A stretch of DNA of 64,000 nt, from positions 49,463,346-49,527,345 of the forward strand of contig OX104125.1 of NCBI GenBank assembly GCA_944474755.1. Direction: 5' to 3'. The translations under genes and the position numbers were made by a program. Below are positions 8,670-18,464 of the stretch, piece after piece. Origin of the DNA: Limnoperna fortunei (Eukaryota > Mollusca > Bivalvia > Mytilida > Modiolidae). The notes beneath the pieces are model-generated. The model did not search any database and was not told the DNA's origin. It saw only the letters and a list, made by a program, of their open reading frames with translations. Each line of letters begins with the position of its first letter. Positions within the stretch are counted from its first letter, which is position 1.

Positions 8670-11600
8670 TAAAATTCTACTGTTATGAACGTATAAAATT
8701 CGTGTTCTATTAGCGTTTAGAACTGATACGAAAGGTCAAAATAACTGTACGCCAAGCCTGTAGACAAGGTAATTAATATGGACGTTAAATATTCTTTTCC
8801 TCCATATCTTTAGATAATTTTACTGCTATTAACGTTTAAAATTCTTGTTCTAAAAGCCTTTATACATTGTCGCTGCTATGGACGTTTGAAAGTTTCTGTT
8901 TTACAAGGCTTTAGACAATGTAAATGTTATGTTCGTTTAAAGTTCTTGTTCTACACGCCTTTAGACAATGTAACTGTTTTGAACGTTTATAATTCTTGTT
9001 CTACAAGCCTTAAGACTATCTACCAGATAAAAACGTTTTCAATTCTTGTTCTACAAGAGTTTAGATAACGTAGTTGCTATTACTTTAACAAGTTTTGCTT
9101 TACAAGCGTTAAGACAATGTAGTTGCTACTAACTTTAACAATTCGTGTTCTGAAATACTTAGGACAATGGAACTGCTATCATAATTACCGTTTTAAATAT
9201 TTGTTCTACCAGCATTTAGTGAACGGAACTGCTATGGACGTTTAGTCCCTTCAATGTAAGTTTAAGGTTCTTTTTCAACAAGCCTTTAGACCATTAAATG
9301 CTAATGTCGTTTCAATTCGCGTTCTACAATCCATTAGATATTTTTTATTGCTATGAACGTTTGCAATTCTTGATCTCAAAGCCTTTAGAACTAATGCCAA
9401 CGGTTAAAATAAGTATACGCCAAGCGTGTAGATAATTTAACAGCTATGGACGTTTAATATTCTTTTTTACATGCCTTGAGATAATTTTACTGCTATTAAC
9501 GTTTAAACTGCTTGTTCGAAAAGCATTTAGACAATGTAACTGCTATGGACGTTTGAAATTCTTCTTTTAAAAGGCTTTCTACAATATAAATGCTATTTTT
9601 GTTTAAAGTTATTGTTCTACACGCTTTTAGACAATGTAACTTCTGGCCTCGGTTGCAGAGAAGGTAGATAATTCGTTTACTATGGATCACGTTTTCTATT
9701 AACAATGAGGTTGCGGGTTCGAATCTAACTTCGGGTAGGGTGTACTTGACTCCAATTTTAATTGACAAGGATTGCTAGTTTTCTTATAGGAGGTCGGGGG
9801 TTCTCTCCGGGTACTCCAGCTTCCTCCTCCAATAAAAACTGCACGCTATGAAATACCTGAAAAAATTGCTGAAAGTGGCGTTAAACATCATACATCATAC
9901 AAACAAGGAAACAAACAAACAATGCAGCTTCAATGAAGGTTTACAATTATTGTTCTACAAGCCTTTAGACAATGCAACTGATATCAACGTTTTCAATTCT
10001 TGTTCCACAAAAAATTAGAGAACGTAGTTGCTATGAACGTTTACAATTCTTGTTCTACAAGCTTTCGGACAATGTAGTTGTGTCCGCGTCAAATGCGTGT
10101 TCAACAAGTCTTTCGACAATGTTCTAAAAGCCTTTAAGCAAAATTTCTCCTATGAACGTTTAAAATTCGTTTTCTACAAGCCTTTAGACAATTTAACTGA
10201 TATTGACTTTTAGAATTCTTGTTCTGCAAGACTTTAGACAATGTATCTGATATGAACGTAAACAATTCTTGTTCATAAATACTTTGGACAATGGAACTGC
10301 TATGACCGTTTAAAATTTCCTTCTACAAGCCTTGAGGGAAAGGAACTGCAGTGATCGTTAATCATTATTGTTTTACAAGCCTTTTGAAAATGTAACTGGT
10401 ATGAGCGTTTAAAATTCCTGTTCTACAAGCCTTTAGACAATGTAACTGCTTTGAACGCTTAAAATGCATGTTTTTCGAGGCTTTAAAAAAATTAAGTTCT
10501 TGTTCTAGAAGCCTTTAAACAATGTAACAGCTTTGAACGTTTAAAATTCATGTTTTACAAGGCTTTGGACAATGAAACTTCTATGTACCTTTAAAGTTCT
10601 TGTTCTACAAGAGTTTAGACAATGTAACTGATATGAACGTTTAAAATTATTGTTCTACAAGAGTTTAGACAAAGTAGTTGCTACGACATTTACAATTCTT
10701 GTTCTTCAAGCTTTTAGACAATGCAGTTGCTATGAACGTTAACATTTCAAGTTTGAAATACTTAAGACAATGGAACTGTTATTACCATTTTAAATTTGTG
10801 TTCTACCATCATTTAGAGAACGGAACTGATATTACCGTTTTAAATTTTTGCTTGACCAGCATATGGAGAACGGAACTAGACGCTTACAATTCATGTTTTA
10901 CAAGGGTTAAGACAATATAACTTCAATGCAACTGATATGAATGTGTTCAATTTAGAGAACGGAACTGCTATTACCGTTTTAAATTTTTTGTTTGACCAGC
11001 ATTTGGAGAACGGAACTGGATGTTTACAATTAAGACAATGTAACTTCTATGCAACTGATATGAATGTTTTCAATTCTTCTTCTACCATGGAACTGCAATG
11101 AATGTTTCATGTTATTCTGAAATACTTTTTGACAATGTCACTGGTATGACCGTAAACAATTCTTGTTCTTTCAGGCTTTAGACAATGTAGTTTCTATGAG
11201 CGTTTAAAATTCCTGTTCTACAAGCCTTTAGACAACGTAACTGCTTTCAACGTTAACATTCATGTTTTCCATGGCTCTAAACAATTTAACTTCTATGCAC
11301 GTTTAAAATTCTTGATCTACAAGCCTTTTGACAATGTAACTGTTTTGAACGTTTGAAATTCTTGTTTTACAAGGCTTTGGACACAGTAACTTCTATGAAC
11401 GTTTAAAATTCTTGATCTACAAGTCTTAAGACTATTTAACTGTTTTGAATGTTTGAAATTCTTGTTCTAGAAACCCTTAGACAATGTAACAGATAAAAAC
11501 GTTTTCAATTTTTGTTCTATAAGAGTTTAGACAACGTAGTTGCTCTGCACGTTAACAATTCTTGTTCTACAAGCTAAAATACTTAGGACAATGAAACTGG

Positions 11601-12058
11601 TATAATTTGCCTTTTTTAATTTTATTTCTACCAGCATTTAGGGAAGAGAACAGCTATTACCGGTTTAAAGTTTTGTTCTACCAGCATTAAGAACTGCTAT
11701 GGACGTTGAAGATTAATGTTTTACAAGGTTGTAGCCGATGTAACTTCTATAAACGTTTCAAAGTTCTTGTTCTACAAGCCTTTAGACATTGCATCTACCT
11801 TGAATGTTTAACTTCATTTTTACAGGGTATTAAACAATGTAACTTCTATATACGTTTGAAGTTCGTGTTCTAAAAGCCTTTAAACAATATAACTAATATG
11901 AACGTTTTTAAATTCTTGTTTCGCAAGAGTTTAGAAAATGTAGTTGCTATAAAGTTAATAATTCTTGTTCTACAATCTTTTAGACAATGTCTTTGCTGTG
12001 ACCTTTAAAAATACTTGTTCTGAAATACTTACAATAGGCTGCTTTTACCTTTTAAACG
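8670..12058. repeat. 50-bp minisatellite array 1, copy 1
   Basis: About 60 diverged tandem monomers with a 50-bp period, seen for example in TTTAGAC at 10614 and again at 10664. Common monomer words are TTTAGACAATGTAACTGCTA, GAACGTTTAAAATTC and CTTGTTCTACAAGCC. A second monomer type, clustered near 9160-9240, 10800-11010 and 11630-11700, has TTTAGAGAACGGAACTGCTA, TTACCGTTTTAAATTT and TTCTACCAGCA, again with a 50-bp spacing (10816 to 10866). Since 50 is not a multiple of three the array rotates through all frames, so the short open frames here are not genes. A SINE splits it at 9644-9919. Confidence 0.92.
9644..9919 (+). mobile_element. tRNA-derived SINE in array 1, copy 1
   Basis: A tRNA-like head of about 95 bp has an A-box-like TTGCAGAGAAGGTAG (TTGCCGAGTGGGTAG in other copies, close to Ser/Leu tRNAs) and a B box GGTTCGAATCT. 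A conserved tail follows: GGTTCTCTCCGGGTACTCC, AGCTTCCTCCTCCAATAAAA, GAAAGTGGCGTTAAAC and an AAAC-rich end. It is flanked by a 12-bp target duplication, CAATGTAACTTC (9632-9643) and CAATGCAGCTTC (9920-9931), which is minisatellite sequence. Transcription would be by RNA polymerase III and movement would need a partner LINE. The tail type fits molluscan V-SINE or related families, but I cannot assign one. The copy 1 A box has decayed. Confidence 0.88.
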
Positions 12059-14514
12059 TAACTCAATGACGATGATTTTGGTAATGTGTTTTCAAAGCAT
12101 TATAGTAGAGACTAGGTATAGTTCAGGACGAGAATCGTTTAGAATCAATAGACTTTTTTTAGAGAAAATGAGACTAGTCGAGTCGTAATCGAGTGCAGGT
12201 CGAGACCTATTCGCACTCTAGTCTGGTTAAGACCTTTCTGACCTTTTCTAGTCTTGTCGAGATTTTATTTACATCACCAGTCCTTTATAGCCTAATTCAG
12301 AATTTTCAAGTGAGTCAAGACGTATATCGAGAAAAGTTAAATAATACTGAAACAGGTTTAGACCGGTCGAGTAAAAGCCAGTACAATTCAGTACAATAAG
12401 TAACCTTTTCATACAAGCACAGCTATAATTTTATATACGTTCGATTTTCTTACACTGTACCATGAGATGGCTTTCTTCTTTTTCAATTTACAGTTTGACA
12501 TCCACTGTTTAAGGGTATCTTCTTAAATAATATAACTACACAGTAAACCAAGTTTTAAATTTAAACCAGTATATCCAATGGGCATTTCATTATCAAACGA
12601 ATAAATTAGTCTTGAAAATTTTAGAACCTGTATGTCTCACACTTTTAAGCACGCCTTCAAATATTGAACTAGTTAAAAACGTCTTTGAACTCTACAAATT
12701 TGATACCAGTTTGTACACATGTAGATTAAAAATGTAATAAAAACACATCATATCTATAATTGTGATATTTACTTAAAATGATTCAGATAACAATGAAATC
12801 TTAAACATTTAAACAGCTCATTAATGTGATATAAATTCACTAGATGTGGCTTTGTTTTATTACATCCCACTCACAAAACAACACCAATTCAATGAAGAAC
12901 ATTTTGGTAACAAATTTCATAGAACACAAAGGAACAAATTTAGTATGGTTTAAACATGCCGGATTGACATTATTTCCCTTTAGTATAAACTGTAAATATA
13001 TTTGGTTCTTGTTATTGTTATAAAAATTCTATACAAATACCGAATAGGCCGTTTTAAGTGGTATCGCTAGCTTCAATCAAAGTTTGTATAATTAACAGAT
13101 TGAATGTTATAACAGACCACATGTTCAGACGGTCATGGCTATTTATTCGTCATTTGACAAGACTGCCATCGGCAATAAAGAAAGGTCGGATACACCTTAA
13201 AATTAATTTGGTCAATTGTGTCCTGAACTGTTGACCTTTTATAAATACAAGATAATCCTTATAACTAGGTATTGTAATGACCCCGTGAAGTAGGTGATTT
13301 TTCATGTTTCAACATTTAAATAAGATTTTTATTATAGATAAAGAGTGAGTACTTTTACAATTTTGGCAAATTGGCTTATAAATCCAATTATCCTTTTAAT
13401 ACAAATACTTGTTATTGCATTTAATTTTATGTATTTAGTCGACATTTCACAAAATTGCCATCGGCAATAAAGAAAGTGTTATTGTATTCAATGTTAAAAG
13501 TTATATTATCAAACCTTATTTTCATTACGCTTCAACTGAATTTAAAGATTTTCGTTAAAGGTTTTCGTATTTTGTTTAAGAATGTTTTTATTTAAGAAAT
13601 AGATTAATTGTCAAATATCAAAAAATTTAAACATATTTGTGACAACAATGTGCAAAGTAGAACACATCATTTTGAGTGATTCCGTTTCATTTTATATGTA
13701 GAACGAACAACTTTATCTGTTTTAAGTTTGATGTTTCCGCGTTTGAATGTTTTTAAAATTGACTTAATAAGCCGTCAAGAATGTAATCACCAATAAAAAA
13801 AGTGGCAAACAACTTCAAGTATTTTGGTTAATTATGTTTCCAATGTGTTGACGTTTTATTAACATAAGATGATTTGTAGAAATAATTGCATGAATTTAAA
13901 CATCTTAATTAACTCCAGGTTTAATTGAATTTGAATTCGCTTGATGATATTTACAGTTAAAAGTCTTTTTTAAAATACAGTTCTAAGGTTGGGTTACTTT
14001 GTTTTATTTAAAAATTGTTAAGTTTGAACAAATACATATCTTTAAAAAATGACTGTATTATGATTCTATATTTCTACGTAAAGGTTACGGTCACCCTGTT
14101 CCCTAATCTACCGTAACGGCATAACAGTGTCTCAAATGACGCATGATTTCTTTCTGTTTGTCTTTTCCATTTTAACCCTTCTTACTATAATATGACTATT
14201 CACGTATGTGACTAATTACGAATGTTAACCTGAGTAAAATGAATGACGCTACACGCGGAGCAGGAGTTGCAGAATACACGTGGTTTTCCTGGGGTTTTCT
14301 ATACTGAAATATTGGTTTTTCGTGTCCTGTGGGTGCTTGATGGGTTACGTCCCTTCTTTTGATTAACAACTCTTTTGTCTTTCCTTGATTTATTGTTTTG
14401 TAACTTCTGTGTCCTATGTTGTTTTGTTAATTGTTTGTTAGTACTATAAAGCACGTAAATATTTAATAATGAGCTGTTCGATTAACGGTTTGGAAAAAAT
14501 AATGAGAGAAATCA
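12059..14514. other. Spacer R between arrays, copy 1
   Basis: Non-coding spacer. It opens with a TCGAG-rich stretch (about 12170-12375). The middle holds three diverged blocks spaced roughly 300 bp apart that share GCCATCGGCAATAAAGAAAG or a relic of it (13168, 13457, about 13770); the first and third also share a TTGGTCAATTGTGT / TTGGTTAATTATGT tract followed by a GTTGAC word. The last 400 bp (from GGTTACGGTCACCCTGTTCC, about 14085) read like the untranslated tail of a retroelement, with GTCTTTTCCATTTT and T/G-rich runs, but no coding part. A 68-codon frame at the left end is not conserved as protein. Confidence 0.6.
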
Positions 14515-15808
14515 CAATACAATTCCTTGTTCTACAATATTTTGGAAAATGTAACTGCAATGGACGATTAAAATTCTTCTCTCAAAAGCCTTCAGACAAT
14601 GCAAATGGTTTGAACGTTAACAATCCTTGCTCTATAAGACTGCAATGTAGCTGATACGAACGCTTAAAAATTCTGTACGACAAGCCTTTAGTCAATGTAA
14701 CTGCTATGAACGTTAAAAATACTTGTTCCCCCATCCTCACAAGTCAGGGTTTCTGTTTCCACATGTGTCAACGAAAACCTGACAAACTTAGCTATGAAAT
14801 ACCCGGGCTATACGTCACTATTGTGATTGGCTACATCACACCTAAATGTAGCCAATGAAAAGCTCGCTTTCTTTCACGACTTGGTTAGGGGATATCCCAA
14901 TGTTGTTTGTAAATAAACCAAACGGATGTGTTGCATAGACCATGTGAAAATCAGTGTATTTTGTACAGTCGTGTTAATAGTTTGTTGTTACCGCGTTATT
15001 TATTAGTTGCGTTACGTTTTCTTCTCACACAAGAAAAGACTACTGCCAAACACTTGCTTCTTTAAAGCAATTTCATTAGTTGATATTTTAAATGGTTTGA
15101 CGTCATATGAAAATCTTTAAGCCCGGGAATTTCCTAGCTAAGTTTGTCAGGGTGTCATGTACACATGAGGAAACAGAAATCCTGACTTGTGAGGATGTCG
15201 TTCCTCAAGAATTAAGACAATGTAACTGCTATAGCCGTTTACAGCTCGTGTTTACTAGCTTTTAGAAAATATAACTGCTATACACATTTGAAATTCGTGC
15301 TCTACCTGCCTTTTGATAGCTATGAACGTAACAATTATTGTTCTACAGACCTTTAGAGAATGGAACGTCTACAGATCGTTAGACAATGGAACTTCTATAA
15401 TGTTTACAATTCTCTTGCTACAAGCCTTTCGACAATTCAACTGGTTAAGACGTCTAAAATTCATGTTCTACATGCCTGTCGACTATGTGACTATTATAAT
15501 CATTTACAATTCCTGATCCAATAGCTTTTATACAATGTAAATGTTGTAAACATTTAAAATTCGTGTTCTACAATATTTTAGACAATGTAACTGATTTGAA
15601 TGTTTAAAATTATTGTTACAAGGTTTAAGACTATTTAACTTAAATTTATGTTCAAAGTTATTTTTCCGAAAACCTTTAGACAATGCAAGTGCAATGAACG
15701 TTTAAAATACTTCTTCGACAAGCCTTTAGACAATTTAACTGCTATAACCGTTTACAATTCTAGCTCTTCTAGTATTTAGACAATGTAACTTTAATAAACG
15801 CTTAAACT
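14515..15808. repeat. 50-bp minisatellite array 2, copy 1
   Basis: Same monomer family as array 1, more diverged at the edges (first unit TTGTTCTACAATATTTTGG, then GTAACTGCAATGGACG). About 16 monomers remain once the MITE at 14732-15197 is discounted. The array ends by passing directly into S at TAAACGCTTAAACTTC, where the homology to alpha (about 2538) begins. Confidence 0.88.
14732..15197. mobile_element. Long-TIR MITE in array 2, copy 1
   Basis: A 466-bp element with terminal inverted repeats of about 78 bp that match at roughly nine positions in ten. The left end CATCCTCACAAGTCAGGG mirrors the right end ending CCTGACTTGTGAGGATG, and the arms finish at CCCGGGCT and AGCCCGGG. Between them is a second, perfect hairpin, ATTGGCTACAT/ATGTAGCCAAT (14826-14856). 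There is no coding capacity. Minisatellite monomers resume on both sides. A clean target duplication is not visible: GTTCC flanks both ends, with two to three unexplained bases between. It is a non-autonomous DNA element whose superfamily I cannot decide. Confidence 0.85.
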
Positions 15809-18455
15809 TCAAAAATGTTCATATAACAATATCAAAAAAATAATCTTGAAATCTGTGTACCATTGTCACTGCCTTTACCTGTTCATGCCTACAGCGCATT
15901 ATGCTTTGCACACATAATCTTATAAATGTACTTATAAGCAAAACCAACATTTCAATTTTGTAAAGCTACCCAAAGGTAATTAAACGTTGTTATTGTACTT
16001 TTTATGAAAAAGAGTCATAATATGTTTGAGAATGCGTTAACATAAAATTTTCATCACAATAATTTTGATTTGCAATAATTGTACTGATAACTCTTGAAGA
16101 AAGAAATCTAAAAAGGACAGTGTAGCACAACATATTTTATACAAGGATTGTATCTTTGATACCACATATATGTCCGCGTCTACACGAAGCTATGGTATAT
16201 TATTACTTACTCCGAATGCATTCGAAACGAATGCTACTTACAAAATCATAAGTATTTCATTAACATAACTAGACAGCTATGTGAGGCAACAATGACTTAC
16301 ACCAAAATGCAACTGTGAAAGTCCTTTTCATGTCATGTAAGGATTCTCTAGTATTATATTGTTTTCCTCCACTCCTCAGTTAAACGTTTTTTTCGGGTAA
16401 ACATAAATCGTTACTTGCGTAAGTATTTCCATTTTATAATACGGTATTATTTTGATATACACCATTAGGAAACATACATTGACGAAACTGAAGGCTAAAC
16501 CATGAAGAAATCTTATATTTCAGAAAATGTCTCATTGAGAAACACGAAACCTACGACTCATAAGAAAACATAAGAAAACTGTATTAAGCAAAACTGGAAC
16601 ATTGTAAACAAGTCTGTAAAACGTCAGAGCGTTTTAAGAATGGATTTTGTTATGACATTTCGTTTGTGTTGACATATCTTGTCTCACAGAAATTTTATCC
16701 ATTTCCAGAGTATCTTGTATTTGTCAAAAGTCTCCATCTCATATATTTGTTCGTTGCCTCAGTCAAAATATAATGTAAGTGTCGTATTTTGACTTAAAGC
16801 CTGCGAAACAATTTTGTTCACTACTACTACAAAAAGTGTTTCAGCAGTCGTATAAGACAAACTTTGATTGAGATTATGAAAGAATTATTGTGTCTATGGC
16901 AGATAAAACATGTCCATGATACATTTTAGACGTTTGCTGTCAATGACCGTCGACATTACTCGTCTTTTAATATTTGTCAGCAAAACGAAATTTTAAATGT
17001 TTGATAGATTTTTTTTATTTATTTATCCGTTAATTTATGTCGGAAGTTTTAAGGACCGATTGTGATCGGTCCGATGAATTTATAACATGCCCCATATCCA
17101 ACGATTGGAATTTATGTTCTTATTGACTGATTGCCAACGGATGCTTGGTTGCTGACTGAGCACATTTGCTGCTGTGTCTTTAACCTAAGATCCTCTAATT
17201 ATTATACAATGTACTTATCATAAAGTTGATATTTTAAGGGATCAGTAAGCGCTTTAGTTTGATGAATACCCGGTTTAACCTCAAGTTTAATACAAGTGTA
17301 TTTGTCATTAATGTTTACTTTGTTTGCCTTTATGAGTCTATGTCTTTGTAATTTGCTTGTAACTTGTTATATGTGTTTGTATACACAGTTTATCCTTGTC
17401 ATCCATATTGCAGGACAAAGGGACAGAGAAAAAATTCAGCATGCAATCGTTTTAAGACCTCACGTTTCAGAAGGAACCACACAATGTCTGTAGCAATTTA
17501 GTGATACAAGTATAAAGTTTTTGCAAACGACTTAAATGTAAAATATAAATTAAGTTTTGTGAAAAGAACCATTTAGTATTTATATTATGGAAAACCGTTA
17601 TTAGCACTTACCTATTGACATAATGCATAGAAAACTTCCGTCTTAATTACGTCAAATGTTATTTTGATATCTGGCAGTACTATAGCACGTGCTTTGGATA
17701 TCCGTTTTTTTATTTTAATTAGTAAAATATCGGTCACACCATTTTAAGCTCCGCCGTCTTGTTGGTCATCAGTTGTTAATAGGTGGAATCAACAGTCTTG
17801 TATGTGTTACAAGTAATTTATAGCACAACATTCTTCGTAAGACAAGTGCACATTTTCACGCTTCTCATTCAAAAATGTATTTGTCTAATATGGACTGTAC
17901 CACAAATATAATTTGAAAAACGTTATATGATCAAAATATTTAGTCGTCGTAAAATTCAGATCCTGTTCAATCAGCTTAAGGTGTGAAAGAGTAATCTAGG
18001 TGTACATATGTTTTATTTTGTTGGTGACCGTGTTTATACATTTTTCATGTGTATCAACATAAACAAATTCTTTGTTATTTAAAAGAAAAATCGTCTTTTG
18101 TGTTCTTTCGTTAGTTGACCTTATTATAACCCGTATGTTACTAGAGTGTTTTATAAACAATGTGTTTCGTGTTGTGAATTTGAAAGTTTATTCTTTGTTC
18201 TGATAGACGGTTTTAAAAGACAATGAGTTTTAACGCAGAATCATATACATTTGTTTTAAAGTACAGTGATTATAAGTTATGATACACAATGCATTGATTT
18301 ATTAAAGTTGATACAAATTATTCACAACATATAAGCTGCAGACATACTAGTAAGACACTGAAAAGTCAAAACTATAAATCATACAACATCTTAATCGTTT
18401 GAATGTTAATTTTTTCGATTTGGCGCAACTGATGAGACTTGATTAAACGAAATGC
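15803..18455. repeat. Segment S of copy 1
   Basis: Positions 15808-16730 are a diverged paralogue of alpha 2538-3600 (CTTCAAAAATGTTCATATA, CACTGCCTTTACCTGTTCATG, TATGCTTTGCACACATAATC and so on). The rest, 16740-18455, is not found in alpha. It contains two stem-loops that recur in copies 2 and 3: AGTCAAAATA/TATTTTGACT (16761-16794) and GGACCGAT/ATCGGTCC (17053-17072). No gene is supported. S stops abruptly at the chimeric junction with copy 2. Confidence 0.85.
17311..17493 (+). other. Short frame with a 3' splice-site-like word in S, copy 1
   Basis: A 60-codon ATG frame with a hydrophobic first half and a charged end (GQRDREKIQHAIVLRP), stopping at TAG. Inside it TATCCTTGTCATCCATATTGCAG looks like a splice acceptor, so the charged end could be a terminal exon of an unknown gene. 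The frame is open in copies 2 and 3, but the substitutions between copies change residues freely, which is what drift would give. I do not recognise it and call no gene. Confidence 0.15.
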
Positions 18456-18464
18456 TTGTAATTG

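Larger units (their letters stand above)
1..18460. repeat. Higher-order tandem repeat unit, copy 1
   Basis: First of four tandem copies of a large non-coding unit. Its order is alpha (1-6365), reverse transcriptase remnant and tail (6366-7130), beta flank (7943-8669), array 1 (8670-12058), spacer R (12059-14514), array 2 (14515-15808) and S (15803-18455). The T segment found in copies 2 and 3 is absent. The same anchors recur downstream: the SINE starts at 9644, 25211, 44817 and 63496, and the MITE left end is at 14732, 30228 and 49129. By eye, copy 1 is the most diverged copy in alpha and keeps a stretch near 1515-1690 that copies 3 and 4 lack. The window opens at or near the unit start, so the true left edge cannot be seen. 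Confidence 0.93.

Noticed and set aside
9644..9740. A functional Ser- or Leu-type tRNA gene
   Set aside because: The head has A and B boxes but no proper acceptor-stem pairing that I can find, and it continues into a conserved SINE tail with a target duplication.
8670..12058. Regularly spaced 50-bp repeats as a CRISPR array
   Set aside because: The repeats are contiguous diverged monomers with no unique spacers, and the host is eukaryotic (SINE, splice-like sites, retroelement tails).
12193..12399. 68-codon frame at the left of R, open in copies 1, 2 and 3
   Set aside because: Differences between copies change residues as freely as silent sites, the start is not an ATG in good context, and it lies in a TCGAG-rich repeat tract.
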